Source: Echinostoma caproni
Taxonomy: Eukaryota > Platyhelminthes > Trematoda > Plagiorchiida > Echinostomatidae
Direction of reading: 5' to 3'
Length of the DNA stretch: 11,221 nt
Assembly (NCBI GenBank): GCA_900618425.1
Contig: UZAN01043869.1
Location: 24,213-35,433 of the forward strand
The position numbers and the translations under genes were made by a program. Below, in pieces: positions 1 through 7,483 of this stretch (within the stretch, counting starts at the first letter, position 1; each line of letters opens with the position of its first letter). The notes beneath the pieces are model-generated. The model was not told where the DNA came from and did not search any database. It saw nothing but the letters and a program-made list of their open reading frames with translations.

Positions 1-309
1 TGAGAACATGTACCACCTCATGGGCATGCGATCGCTTTTGAAGTCTACATACATTAGGTAACAGAAGTGTTTACAAGCACAGTGTACGACCCCGCAGTAA
101 ATGACTTTAACGATCGACGTTGGAAGAATATTGACTGGATAAACCGAATATTGTTCAAATCGGCCTCCAAATTTATTGGACGACCATTGGTGGAGAAATT
201 CTTTAAAAGACCAGAAAACCACCCATAATCTCTAAATTCATTACAAGCTATTGATAAAATTGGTCATTTTCCATATAGTTCTCAGTACGGAGCAATTACA
301 CGAAGAACG
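1..309. other. Unassigned sequence at left edge
   Basis: I see no gene, RNA or repeat that I can support here. An open frame starting at 251 runs into the LINE remnant that follows, but its first part (to about 309) does not resemble any protein I recognise. Confidence 0.5.
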
Positions 310-727
310 AGTATCCAACTTCAGAATGGCATCAGTCATTAAAACAGCAACAGGGAAAAGAGATCTACGGTTTGCTGTTCCCGGGACAGGTGATGAATGG
401 AAGAACGTCAAGAGTGATCAGATATTAGGGTATAGAAAATGTGACCAGGGAACCCGCTCCCATAAGACACATTAGGTTCCCCGGTTGAGCAACCCGACAA
501 TTGATTAGACACTGAGTGATATGGTCGAAAGCTGTAAACAGTAGCGCTCGTTAATTTACTCATTTTAGAAATAGATCTAGTTTAATTGATTTCCGTTCGA
601 TAGAGCGCATCGCTTTAAACTATTTGGATGACTCTTTCTCGATTAACCCAATGGGTAGACGAAGGGCGGTAACCAAAACCATCGAACTACAGTGTAACGC
701 TTGCGAATGGGAAAATGCCAACTGAAC
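310..727 (+). mobile_element. LINE remnant B: C-terminal tail of RT ORF plus 3' UTR
   Basis: This is a decayed 3' end of a non-LTR retrotransposon. In the sequence, the frame around 360-410 reads LRFAVPGTGDEWKNV, which lines up with the AMFAEAGSRWKKVRGG stretch of element E at 5570-5625. After stop codons it continues as TLSDMVESCKQ, matching TLSDMARCRKQW in E near 5740-5775. The following non-coding part keeps AATGGGTAG and GGTAACCAAAACC (about 648-682), matching E at 5948-5980, and ends at the same point as E and H in an AACTGAA motif. It carries only one copy of the unit that is duplicated in E. Several stops (for example TAG at 473-475) make it non-functional. It is more diverged than E, so probably older. 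Confidence 0.72.
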
Positions 728-959
728 CAGTGCACGGAAACAAACTTAATCGTGAATGACACCTAATCAACGTTAGAGGCGAACTTTATGACCTACATAA
801 AGCACAACTCCCGAAAACGCCTTCATCGCTTTTCACTATTGCGTAACGGACCGGACTTCGCTCATCATGCGTGTGCGACGGGAATAACAAAACGCAGTCT
901 AACTGTGTACACACACGCTTCAACCCTATTGGTTTAACAATAACAGTGTCGGTTATCTT
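728..959. other. Unassigned gap between LINE remnants B and A
   Basis: About 230 bases with no recognisable gene. Open frames on both strands extend through it but have no protein features I can name. It lies directly beyond the triplet-repeat end of element A. Confidence 0.4.
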
Positions 960-986
960 CATCATCATCATCGTACAGCGAAATAT

Positions 987-1004
987 GGTGAAGGGAACTT
1001 CACC
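987..1004 (-). other. Hairpin in 3' UTR of LINE A
   Basis: GGTGAAG GGAA CTTCACC is a perfect 7-bp stem with a 4-base loop, 16 bases from the triplet tail. Known LINEs such as the eel UnaL2 use a 3' stem-loop to recruit their RT; a similar role here is inference. The related copy L lacks one arm. Confidence 0.55.
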
Positions 1005-1145
1005 GATCGTTGCCAAACTCACAATGCATACAGTGGTAATCTGTAAGGTCACCAGGGTTTGTACATATTTTGAGGGGAGGGAAAGAAATTGAACCTCTAC
1101 AGGTAACACACAGAGTACACAATCTAGCAGTGCATACATAGCATC

Positions 1146-1420
1146 TCATGCATTTTGGTCTGATAGGAATTGACAACAAGAACGCAACTGCTCTCGGTTA
1201 TCTGCTGTATCCGTCAATGTCTCCAGCCAACCTGTTGCTGAGTCTTTCAGAGCACAACCTGGAAAGCGCGAGACCCCTACCCTACCTAATAGCTCTGTGC
1301 ATTTCTTCATACCTAGTCTCCACGGGGTTTCCTCAGGCCGGCAGCGAACAAAAGAGTAGCAGACGACAGGTGAGCACACGTAATACGTGCCCTAGCCAGG
1401 GAAGCCTACTAATCTGAATT
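1146..1420 (-). pseudogene. Element A: C-terminal tail of RT ORF after internal deletion
   Basis: The reading RLPWLGHVLRVLTCRL near 1370-1412 corresponds to the WLGHVLRM block that normally follows the RT thumb. It continues in another frame as MKKCTELLGRVGVSRFPGC and ATGWLETLTDTADNREQLR, matching the conserved LPGWGPRD...WLETLSDMA block, and ends at a TGA at 1146-1148. The block joins almost directly to palm sequence at about 1415, so roughly 150 residues (the end of the palm and the thumb with the LLYGAETWPLR and CLRSIARIWW motifs seen in E) are missing. Either an internal deletion or a splice-like rearrangement could explain this; a deletion is simplest. Confidence 0.78.
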
Positions 1421-2115
1421 GGCCGAATTAGCAAGTTTATCCCTGATAAACTACCAAACGCCTTCTTCATCCGCCATACATTGGAACAGACATACGATGT
1501 CATTGGCGTACTCTAAATCACAGTTTTTCTCCAGCTGTCCATTCAATAGCTACATTTCGGAGACTACTTAGTTCATTCTCCGGTATTTCGTCTGGAACAG
1601 AATTGAACAAGAATGGCGAAAAAGAGCACTCTTAACGAACAGCCTACTTAGTTCCTTATAGGCCATCACTCCACCGGAGATATATGAGTGGAGTGACCTC
1701 AGTACGCTAAGGTACCTTTGGGGTATTCCTTTTCGAAGAAGGGAAACCATTACAGCTTCGCAATCCACTGAGTCAACCGCTCCTTTCAGGTCAAGGACCA
1801 CCGCAATCGTTGGTCGGCCGTGGGCGTGACGCAACTCAAGGTCCAGACGGAAAGTAAAAATTTGATCAACACATCCACGACTTGCTGTTCACGAATATTG
1901 GTCTCTCTAAAAGGAGTCAGATGTCGAAGTATGACTTTGGTGACGATTGGGATCAAACTTATCCCGCTGTGGTTTTGGTGGTCGTTGCGAGATCCGTTCT
2001 TGAAAATAGGAACGATCAGTGATTCGCCCAAGATGAAGGAATGTGTTTTTGCATCCAAATGTTGTGCAGTAAGTTAGTAATAGAGTTTAAGAGATTATCA
2101 TCCTCTATTGGTGTC
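1420..2115 (-). pseudogene. Element A: broken RT fingers and palm
   Basis: Translated pieces match the RT domain of fluke LINEs in order but in different frames. From the upstream end: NLLHNIWMQKHIPSSW; after a one-base slip near 2020, ESLIVPIFKNGSR and HSGISLIPIVTK; RETNIREQQ; after a deletion near 1885, CVDQIFTFRLDLELRHAHG and VVLDLKGAVDSVD (motif A, first Asp kept); KGIPQRYLSVLRSL; SPFLFNSVPDEI; and DLEYANDIV (motif C, 1499-1510). Motif C should read YADD; here the first Asp is Asn. The frame then stops (TAG) within the palm. At least three frameshifts and several stops mean no active enzyme is possible. Confidence 0.82.
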
Positions 2116-2139
2116 AGTATGCTACATTATTAATTAGTC

Positions 2140-2350
2140 TACAACCAACCACTAGCAGAATCGAAGGTATCCCAACCCGGAAAATGACACCTAATGTACC
2201 GCGTTTCGCTTTGCAGTGACTTTATAACTCCTTCTCTAGCCTGCAAAGTCCGCTTCAAACAGAGCGCGGAGTGGAAGCCAACTACTAGGCATGTGCACTA
2301 AGTATTCTAACCAATGAACTCTACTGGCATATATACGGGATATCATTCAA
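2140..2350 (-). mobile_element. LINE remnant G: C-terminal tail of RT ORF only
   Basis: On the minus strand the translation reads VHWLEYLVHMPSSWLPLRAL then FEADFAG, a stop, and after decayed sequence FPGWDTFDSASGWL. These match LHRLRWLGHVLRMP...LPRRALF and LPGWGPRD...WLE, the end of the same type of LINE ORF. It lies directly upstream of element A in the same orientation. Because A has its own C-terminal tail at 1146-1420, G must come from a second copy. No 3' tail repeat is visible at its A-side end. Confidence 0.68.
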
Positions 2351-2999
2351 GAATGCGAATCTTTGGAAAGGAAGAGTGGAAAATTTTCCCATTTGGTACG
2401 TTTTCAATAAAGCTAACCAATGCATAGAGTCACTAGTAACTTGAATTGATCACGCCAACTCATGTGAAATCGGGAGAAGAGTTTGCTTTCTCATCGGGAC
2501 TGATGCGATGCAAAAGTATCACGAGGTGAAATCGTCTCATCCCCGTACACATCTCGTTCTCTAAATGCATTGCGGGTCCAGATAATTATCACCTCTCTTC
2601 TAAGCGAATTTGAGTTTGAAAAGATTATAAAGTTGGTCATTGCAGAATTTGCGACCACTATTGCCTATCGATTCGGCAGAACGTTCGAGTTGAAAAATAC
2701 ATCACTCGGAGTTGGGTGTCAAGAACAAAGGTCAAGTACTATCTCTTTACACTTGTCGGTCACTTCCAGACAAATCTGACGGAAATTTGTCATTATCATC
2801 AAAATAAACCAATCAGAGTATGAGCGTTTAAAACTGATAACTGTCTGAAGTAAAATTTCCGCGTCCTTTAAGTCAAACCGTTGTTTGGTTGCGAAGTTCT
2901 CTTTGCTGGGTAATCAAGAGATGAGTTTTCGAGAGCCTTTTGTTTATCGAATCGCTCTATTAACTTCCATTTGATTTTGAAGCAATGATTTCCCCGAAT
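2351..2999. other. Unassigned AT-rich stretch
   Basis: About 650 bases without a supportable gene. A 69-codon open frame on the plus strand (2570-2779) has no recognisable domain and I treat it as chance. No LINE motif, tRNA-like box or clear repeat was found on either strand. Confidence 0.45.
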
Positions 3000-3163
3000 G
3001 AATTTGAAAAAGGCCAGTAGTGTTTTGCAAGATGTCTGCTGCAACGACATTTCTTTCGCATATTATCAGTTACTTCATGCGAATTACAATTGGACATTAT
3101 ATATGTTCATGGGGTATGGTGACAAATATATTTAAAGGCGAGATTCATACTTGTTCACGAGAC
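3000..3163 (+). repeat. Inverted repeat, left arm
   Basis: 164 bases that match the reverse complement of 3532-3695 with 7 mismatches and no gaps (about 96%). Both arms hold an open frame beginning near a FKMSAA/CKMSAA peptide, but six of the seven differences change the amino acid, so there is no sign of selection on a protein. The arms are separated by 368 bases. This could be a foldback-type or MITE-like DNA element, or two opposite insertions of one repeat; no target-site duplication is obvious at the outer ends. Confidence 0.9.
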
Positions 3164-3531
3164 AGTGTAACTAATTTACCAACACTTTTTTCTCCTAATT
3201 GGAACACAGATGAATGGAAAATTGTTCGCAAACGGATGAAAATGACGTGTTAATGTGTGCGCGTGTGTGTTTCAGTAGGTAGGTAGGTAGGTAGGCGGAG
3301 AGGGAAGTTAGAACACGTGGACATGCGAAGACACGAAGTTAATAGACCCATTAAATAATACTGACGATTATCAAGAACAAAAGTTGGAATTCATTATCCT
3401 AATGGAGGAGGTGTAATTGGTGTGTGTGGGTGGGTGGTTTGAGTGAATGGGGCAGGGAGAGGAGAACGAAAGTCACAATGATGAGGTGAGGGGTAAAGGA
3501 TAGGGTAGGGCGGGGGCGGATTAACTCCACG
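3164..3531. repeat. Spacer of the inverted repeat: microsatellites and G-rich tract
   Basis: The loop between the arms contains a GT/GC alternating run (about 3254-3270), five TAGG units (3276-3295), and a strongly G-rich plus strand from about 3415 to 3520. Two segments, 3428-3457 and 3490-3516, each have four runs of at least three G, so both fit a G-quadruplex pattern. No coding sequence is supported; the frame on the minus strand is proline-rich simply because of the G-rich complement. Confidence 0.75.
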
Positions 3532-3695
3532 GTCTCGTGAACAAGTATGAATCTCGCCTTTAAATCTATTTGTCACCACACCCCATGAACACATATAATG
3601 TCCAATTTTAATTCGCATGAAGTAACTGATGATATGCGAAAGAAATGTCGCTGCAGCAGACATCTTGAAAAACACTACTGGCCTTTTTCAAATTC
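3532..3695 (-). repeat. Inverted repeat, right arm
   Basis: Reverse-complement partner of 3000-3163, the same length with no indel. The absence of gaps and the low divergence suggest a recent duplication or sequence homogenisation, in contrast to the heavily decayed LINE pieces around it. Confidence 0.9.
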
Positions 3696-3744
3696 CATCA
3701 GGTTGTTTCTTATTCACAATGAACCGAATAAACCTCCATTAAGT

Positions 3745-3815
3745 AGGCACTCAAAAGACAGCAGTCGAAACTGCCGCACGATAACGAAGGTTATTGGTTG
3801 TATAGATTGAAACTG
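3745..3815 (+). mobile_element. LINE 3' end fragment H (same family as B and E)
   Basis: The stretch with TCAAAAGACAGCAGTCGAAA, GCCGCACGATAACG and GATTGAAACTG aligns in order with E at 5950-6020 (CCAAAAGACAGCAACCAAAA, GGCGCACGATGG, AGAAACTGAAAC), roughly three quarters identical by eye. The match stops at the same place in both copies, so this is probably the element's 3' terminus. No RT coding part is left; it begins shortly after the right arm of the inverted repeat. Confidence 0.6.
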
Positions 3816-5011
3816 AACAAACCCTGAATTAAACTTCACTTAGGTTTGACGGTGGTTGATGGATGACAGCCTCAAGTTGGGTCGAATGATAAATTTCGAA
3901 AACGGTTCAGGAGATGCGTGGCACATTCTGACATGTCATTTTTCTTCACTCCCAAGATCAACTGAACTGCAGAACCGATGGGATGCGCTTCATATATCTG
4001 TATGCTCCATAGCCATAATGAATTTGTTAAACGATTAAGGAGTTTAGCGACATATACTGCATTCCGTATGATAACCAGTCACATATATCGTTACCATCAA
4101 TAACATTATCTATGAACAAGTTAGACAACTAGATTTGCTAGAAATATGTAGAAAACCAGCCTATCCCTTGCGTTTCCTTATATTCTGATACGTAATAAAC
4201 ATACTAGAATACGTCGTTGCGACCTTTCAGTTCCATTATGCCCTATTTTTATCACAACAAGCGCAATTACTTTGATCATACCCATTTAATTACGTAACTT
4301 AGTGCGCTAAACCGCAGGAAATAATTCAGCTCATGGTCACGGGGATCCACTTTCAGTAATGAGAAACAGTAGACCGAGTTCTGGAACCTTGAGTAACGAC
4401 CTATAATTAGGACGTTATTTCACTCCACAGCCTATCCATTCAGCACCGATTCTGATATGCTTTGAATAAGGATGACAATCTATTTGACATGCGTTTTGCT
4501 TATTAGTTCCGGTTTTCTTGGTGTGGTGCACGATGAAGATGAAACCATTAGTTAAAACTCGTGCGATGTCAGTTAGAAGCAGTCACGATAAACTAGAAAT
4601 CGACCAATTATCAACAAGTCATATCCAAGTTCTGGCTACACACAGCGGTTAGAATTCAAACTCAACAGTAAGAACGAGAAACAAATTCAATAATTAGATG
4701 GACAGGACGAACTCTATGAGTTTTTTTCAAACTTCTGAGAGTCTCGTCATCTTGCAGAATTCACCTAATCGTATTAAAAAGTGAAAACCGAGTAATGCTT
4801 AGGATACCATCTGTGCGAATTACTGTGAAACAGACGTATCCTCTTGTAATCAAGCGGTGTAGACCATTGGTATATTGTGCTGTAGCTATTTTGCGGGCAA
4901 TACGAATGAGTAATGTGGACAGTGGCACTCGTGCATTTATGTTCAATTACCGCTCTAGCTTTTTACTTCTGTCTTCTACCACTTCCTTTTGTTTGCCAAG
5001 TGCAGATACCA
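3816..5011. other. Long unassigned AT-rich region
   Basis: About 1.2 kb in which I recognise no gene, RNA or mobile element. Open frames at 3856-4038 and 4761-5016 (both strands) are short and without domain features. A CAGGTAAGT at 5010-5018 matches the metazoan 5' splice-site consensus, but it lies at the start of LINE E homology with no exon that I can support before it. Confidence 0.45.
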
Positions 5012-5814
5012 GGTAAGTTACAAGACCTTCTGGATAGTTTGAGTGCTAGTGCAATCAGGTTCGGTATGCGTTTTGCACCTTCAAAGTGTAAAATGTTACT
5101 TCAAGACTGGGTTGGTCCTGAACCCAGCCTAACCCTAACTGGGGAAATAATATAGTAAGTGGATAAGTTTTGTTATCTGGGCAGCTATATCTCACCCGGT
5201 GGACGCATCACGGATGGAGTGTCAGCCTGCATACAGAAGGCTCAATTGGCACTTGCCAACTTGAGATATCTGTGGCGCCGTCGCGACATCCGGCTGTCTG
5301 TGAAGGGTCAAGTGTATGCTGCGGCAGTTCGGCCAGTTCTGCTATACGGCGCAGAAACTTGGCCATTAAGGAAACCGGATAAGGATAGACTATCGGTGTT
5401 TGAACACCGCTGTCTACGCAGCATTGCACGAATCTGGTGGGGCAGCCGGACGAGCAATGCTGAGGTTAGGCGCAGAGTTTTGGGTAAATACGGTCGCACA
5501 CTGGAGCAAGTGATCGACCTCCATTACGTTGGTTGGGACATGTGTTACGCATGTCACCAGATAGGCTGCCACGGCCAGCGATGTTCGCTGAGGCAGGTAG
5601 TAGGTGGAAGAAAGTCAGGGGTGGTCAAGCTAAGACCTGAAATGAAGGTATGAAAACCCTAACCAGGAGTCTGGGTCACATAGGTCCTGTTAGGCTCCCT
5701 GGATGGGGACCTCGGGATGATCATATCGGATGGTTAGAGACCTTGAGTGATATGGCTAGGTGTCGTAAACAGTGGCGTTCGTGCATCTTGTCGATTTCTC
5801 CGCAAAATTGGTAA
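5012..5814 (+). pseudogene. Element E: broken RT ORF, palm end to C-terminus
   Basis: The frame begins GKLQDLLDSLSASAIRFGMR followed by FAPSKCKMLLQDW, the block just after RT motif C. It meets two consecutive stops, TAG TAA at 5153-5158, exactly where the family usually links to VDKFCYLGSYISPGG, which follows at once. Next come LWRRRDIRLSVKGQVYAAAV, LLYGAETWPLR, FEHRCLRSIARIWW and SNAEVRRRVLG. Near 5528 the frame slips: from there the meaningful reading is GHVLRMSPDRLPRPAMFAEA, then GSRWKKVRGGQAKT, a TGA (5638-5640), LPGWGPRD and WLETLSDMARCRKQWRSC, ending at TAA 5812-5814. So there are two nonsense lesions and one frameshift. The catalytic palm is absent. Confidence 0.88.
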
Positions 5815-5841
5815 CATGAAATCCTAAATTTTCTGTTCGAC

Positions 5842-5975
5842 TCTACCTTCAACTTTCCTTTCTTCTCCTATTCTTCATCCAAATGGGCAGCCAAAAGACA
5901 GCAACCACTCCACTTTCAACTTTCCTCTCTTCTCCTATTCTTCATCCAAATGGGCAGCCAAAAGACAGCAACCAA
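5842..5975 (+). repeat. 67-bp tandem duplication in the 3' UTR of element E
   Basis: Two adjacent units (5842-5908 and 5909-5975) are nearly identical, each with a pyrimidine-rich start and the words CTCCTATTCTTCATCC, AAATGGGCAGCC and AAAAGACAGCAACCA. B and H show only one such unit, so the duplication is specific to this copy or its subfamily. The near identity implies it is recent relative to the coding decay. Confidence 0.88.
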
Positions 5976-6020
5976 AACCGGCGCACGATGGTACATGGTC
6001 AATGGTTGCAGAAACTGAAA

Positions 6021-6480
6021 CCGTTTGCCAAATGGGTCTCTAAATGACAATAATCAACCCTCCCACACGAAACCGCAAGGCTGTACAGAATGTGAATTGA
6101 AATTCCCAGTTGGTAATGCTAGTAGCCACTTTTTCTGAGCGCACTAGTAGTTCGTAAATTTTAAGATCAGCACTCTATTCATTGATCGAAGAATTAGAGG
6201 TGTGCAAAAATCCCTTGGCGCAGTACTCTATGGCTTAGGGCCAACTAACAGCAGAGTCCATTAATACAGAATCAAAATTTAAACGCACCAATAGAGCGGC
6301 GTAAAACTCTTGCGGGTTTTGAAGAATTGAAATTCGACCGGGATCGACGCAGAACATAGGTAGGTTGCACCGTTCGATGAAAGTCAACATGTTCAGCTGA
6401 AAGGATCACACGGGAATAGCAAAATATAGATCCATCATCCACGTTAAACTGGAATACCACCAAGGGAACAAGAAAGTGGC
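6021..6480. other. Unassigned intergenic sequence beyond the NOSIP 3' end
   Basis: About 460 bases between LINE E and the end of NOSIP. A 63-codon minus-strand frame (6272-6463) has no recognisable features. Nothing else supportable was seen. Confidence 0.45.
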
Positions 6481-6493
6481 AAATATTTACAGC

Positions 6494-6499
6494 TTTATT
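6494..6499 (-). terminator. AATAAA polyadenylation signal of NOSIP
   Basis: The canonical AATAAA hexamer on the minus strand starts 68 bases after the NOSIP stop codon. It implies a short 3' UTR with cleavage expected near 6470-6482. Confidence 0.75.
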
Positions 6500-6566
6500 T
6501 TAATGAAATTGGACTGAAGAGCAGATCGGGCGCAAGAGAGAGAACGGACGGAAGTCAAATTTCAAG

Positions 6567-7478
6567 TCACGTTTGCATGGATGGGCGATGGCGTTTTGCA
6601 GTGAGAATATTTCGCTCATCTGCAAATCCCAGAGATCCTCGTTGTAATTCGATGAAATCGGACGTTTGCATTTGTTTTCCATTCAATGGGTCCACCATTT
6701 CCTTACGAATGACCGTGTCCACCACCTCTTTGGTCACAACTGCACCAGAAGTCTTGAGCACGACCAGGGGTGTCGCGTTTGTCAATAAATCTCTTGATAC
6801 GGCACAACAGTATCGTGTCTCAGCAGTGCCAGAAGGTTTTTTGGATTTGTTGGTCAAAACCTGATCATCTTCAGCGAATTTTGTTAGTTTTACGGCGACC
6901 AGATCTTTGTACTTAAGTGGCTTGCCGCTCATCGGACATCGAACTACGGGATTTGGCTTCACCAAATCATCACTTTCACTCTTTGCTCCATTTGAGGTGC
7001 TGGGGGTCCAAAAGCTAGCTGCTTTTAACGCAGGTTTATCGGAAGATTCGCGAAGACTTAGGACGGAAGCCAAAGCCTCTGCTTCAGCAGCTTGTGCTGA
7101 AGCTTTGGCATGCGTTTCCAAAGTGTTAAGAGATAGGAAACGGCGTGCTTCTTCATCTTTTTCTGCTTTGGTGCGCATTCTAGCTTCAGCTTCTGCACGC
7201 CCCTTCTGTTTTTCAAACAATTTCAGCTTGCGCTGGTATTCAGCCTTTTGGTTGACGATATATTCCAAAATTGCGGCACGATCATACAAAAATCCGTCCG
7301 TGGTTACAACCGGATCTTTTGCAGGCTGCAGTGTGAGACAGCAACAGTCAAAACCCCGGATAGAATCTTTTCCCAGTCTAACTTCTTGTGTACCGTACCC
7401 GGATCGTAAAGCATCTTTCTTCCGCTCATAGTACGTGTACACCGTATGAGCTGTGCAGTTCTTAGCGTGTCGCGTCAT
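6567..7478 (-). CDS. NOSIP: Nitric oxide synthase-interacting protein homologue (NOSIP family, U-box type)
   Basis: Family knowledge: NOSIP is a conserved eukaryotic protein with RING/U-box folds, an E3 ubiquitin ligase found with eNOS and PP2A in animals and also reported in the spliceosome; it acts in nucleus and cytoplasm. Sequence: 303 residues against about 301 in human. It starts MTRHAKNCTAHTVYTYYERK, the hallmark N-terminus, then GYGTQEVRL (28-35) and the first half of the U-box with DCCCLTLQPAKDPVVTTDG (44-62) and FLYDRAAILEYI. A charged, alanine-rich helical linker follows (about 80-145), then ASFWTPS (154-160), CPMSGKPL (181-188), YCCAVSRDLLTNATPLVVLK (223-242), SGAVVT and MVDPLNGK (261-268), ending RHRPSMQT. 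It has no introns and no lesions. I chose the ATG at 7476-7478 because it gives the family N-terminus; the codon before it is TTG. Whether fluke NOSIP normally lacks introns is unknown to me. Confidence 0.96.
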   Translation of the reverse strand: MTRHAKNCTAHTVYTYYERKKDALRSGYGTQEVRLGKDSIRGFDCCCLTLQPAKDPVVTTDGFLYDRAAILEYIVNQKAEYQRKLKLFEKQKGRAEAEARMRTKAEKDEEARRFLSLNTLETHAKASAQAAEAEALASVLSLRESSDKPALKAASFWTPSTSNGAKSESDDLVKPNPVVRCPMSGKPLKYKDLVAVKLTKFAEDDQVLTNKSKKPSGTAETRYCCAVSRDLLTNATPLVVLKTSGAVVTKEVVDTVIRKEMVDPLNGKQMQTSDFIELQRGSLGFADERNILTAKRHRPSMQT

Positions 7479-7483
7479 CAATT

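Larger units (their letters stand above)
960..2115 (-). mobile_element. LINE remnant A, 5'-truncated with triplet-repeat 3' tail
   Basis: An old non-LTR retrotransposon copy on the minus strand. Reading from 2115 down, it holds the RT fingers and palm, then jumps to the C-terminal tail, then a 3' UTR, a hairpin (987-1004) and four CAT units (960-971; GAT repeats on the element's strand). Trinucleotide 3' tails are typical of target-primed LINEs. The last ~100 bases reappear at 7768-7855 (L), which supports 960 as the true 3' end. No endonuclease domain is present. The family looks like an APE-type LINE (RTE-like); the clade is my inference. Confidence 0.82.
5012..6020 (+). mobile_element. LINE remnant E: RT thumb, C-terminal tail and 3' UTR
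   Basis: A 5'-truncated non-LTR retrotransposon on the plus strand, and the best preserved RT fragment in the window. Coding homology runs from 5012 to the final stop at 5812-5814, followed by about 200 bases of 3' UTR that ends in AGAAACTGAAAC. The same terminal sequence is found in B and H. The 3' region holds a 67-bp tandem duplication. No A-rich or triplet tail is visible at the end, so the tail may have been lost or this family may end differently from A. Confidence 0.85.

Noticed and set aside
786..1139. 117-codon minus-strand open frame as a host gene
   Set aside because: Much of it is the 3' UTR and GAT-repeat tail of element A, and the methionine run comes from that repeat.
2570..2779. 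69-codon plus-strand frame as a small gene
   Set aside because: No domain, signal peptide or neighbouring gene signals; length is within chance for AT-rich DNA.
3276..3295. TAGG repeat as telomere-like or CRISPR-like repeat
   Set aside because: A simple five-unit microsatellite with no spacers and no telomeric unit.
3020..3675. Pair of ~50-residue open frames, one in each arm of the inverted repeat, as a duplicated gene
   Set aside because: Differences between the arms are mostly amino-acid changing and both frames run into low-complexity spacer.
4905..5010. Another LINE C-terminal tail just upstream of element E (CAGTGGCACTCGTGCAT resembles CAGTGGCGTTCGTGCAT at 5770-5787)
   Set aside because: Only one short word matches; the sequence on either side does not align convincingly with the LPGWGPRD or WLETLSDM blocks.
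5010..5018. CAGGTAAGT as a real 5' splice site
   Set aside because: It matches the consensus, but no supportable exon precedes it and it overlaps the start of LINE E coding homology (GKLQ).
6577..7431. Long plus-strand frames opposite NOSIP (6577-6864 and 6907-7431)
   Set aside because: They are the antisense shadow of a well-conserved coding region; they have no protein features of their own.
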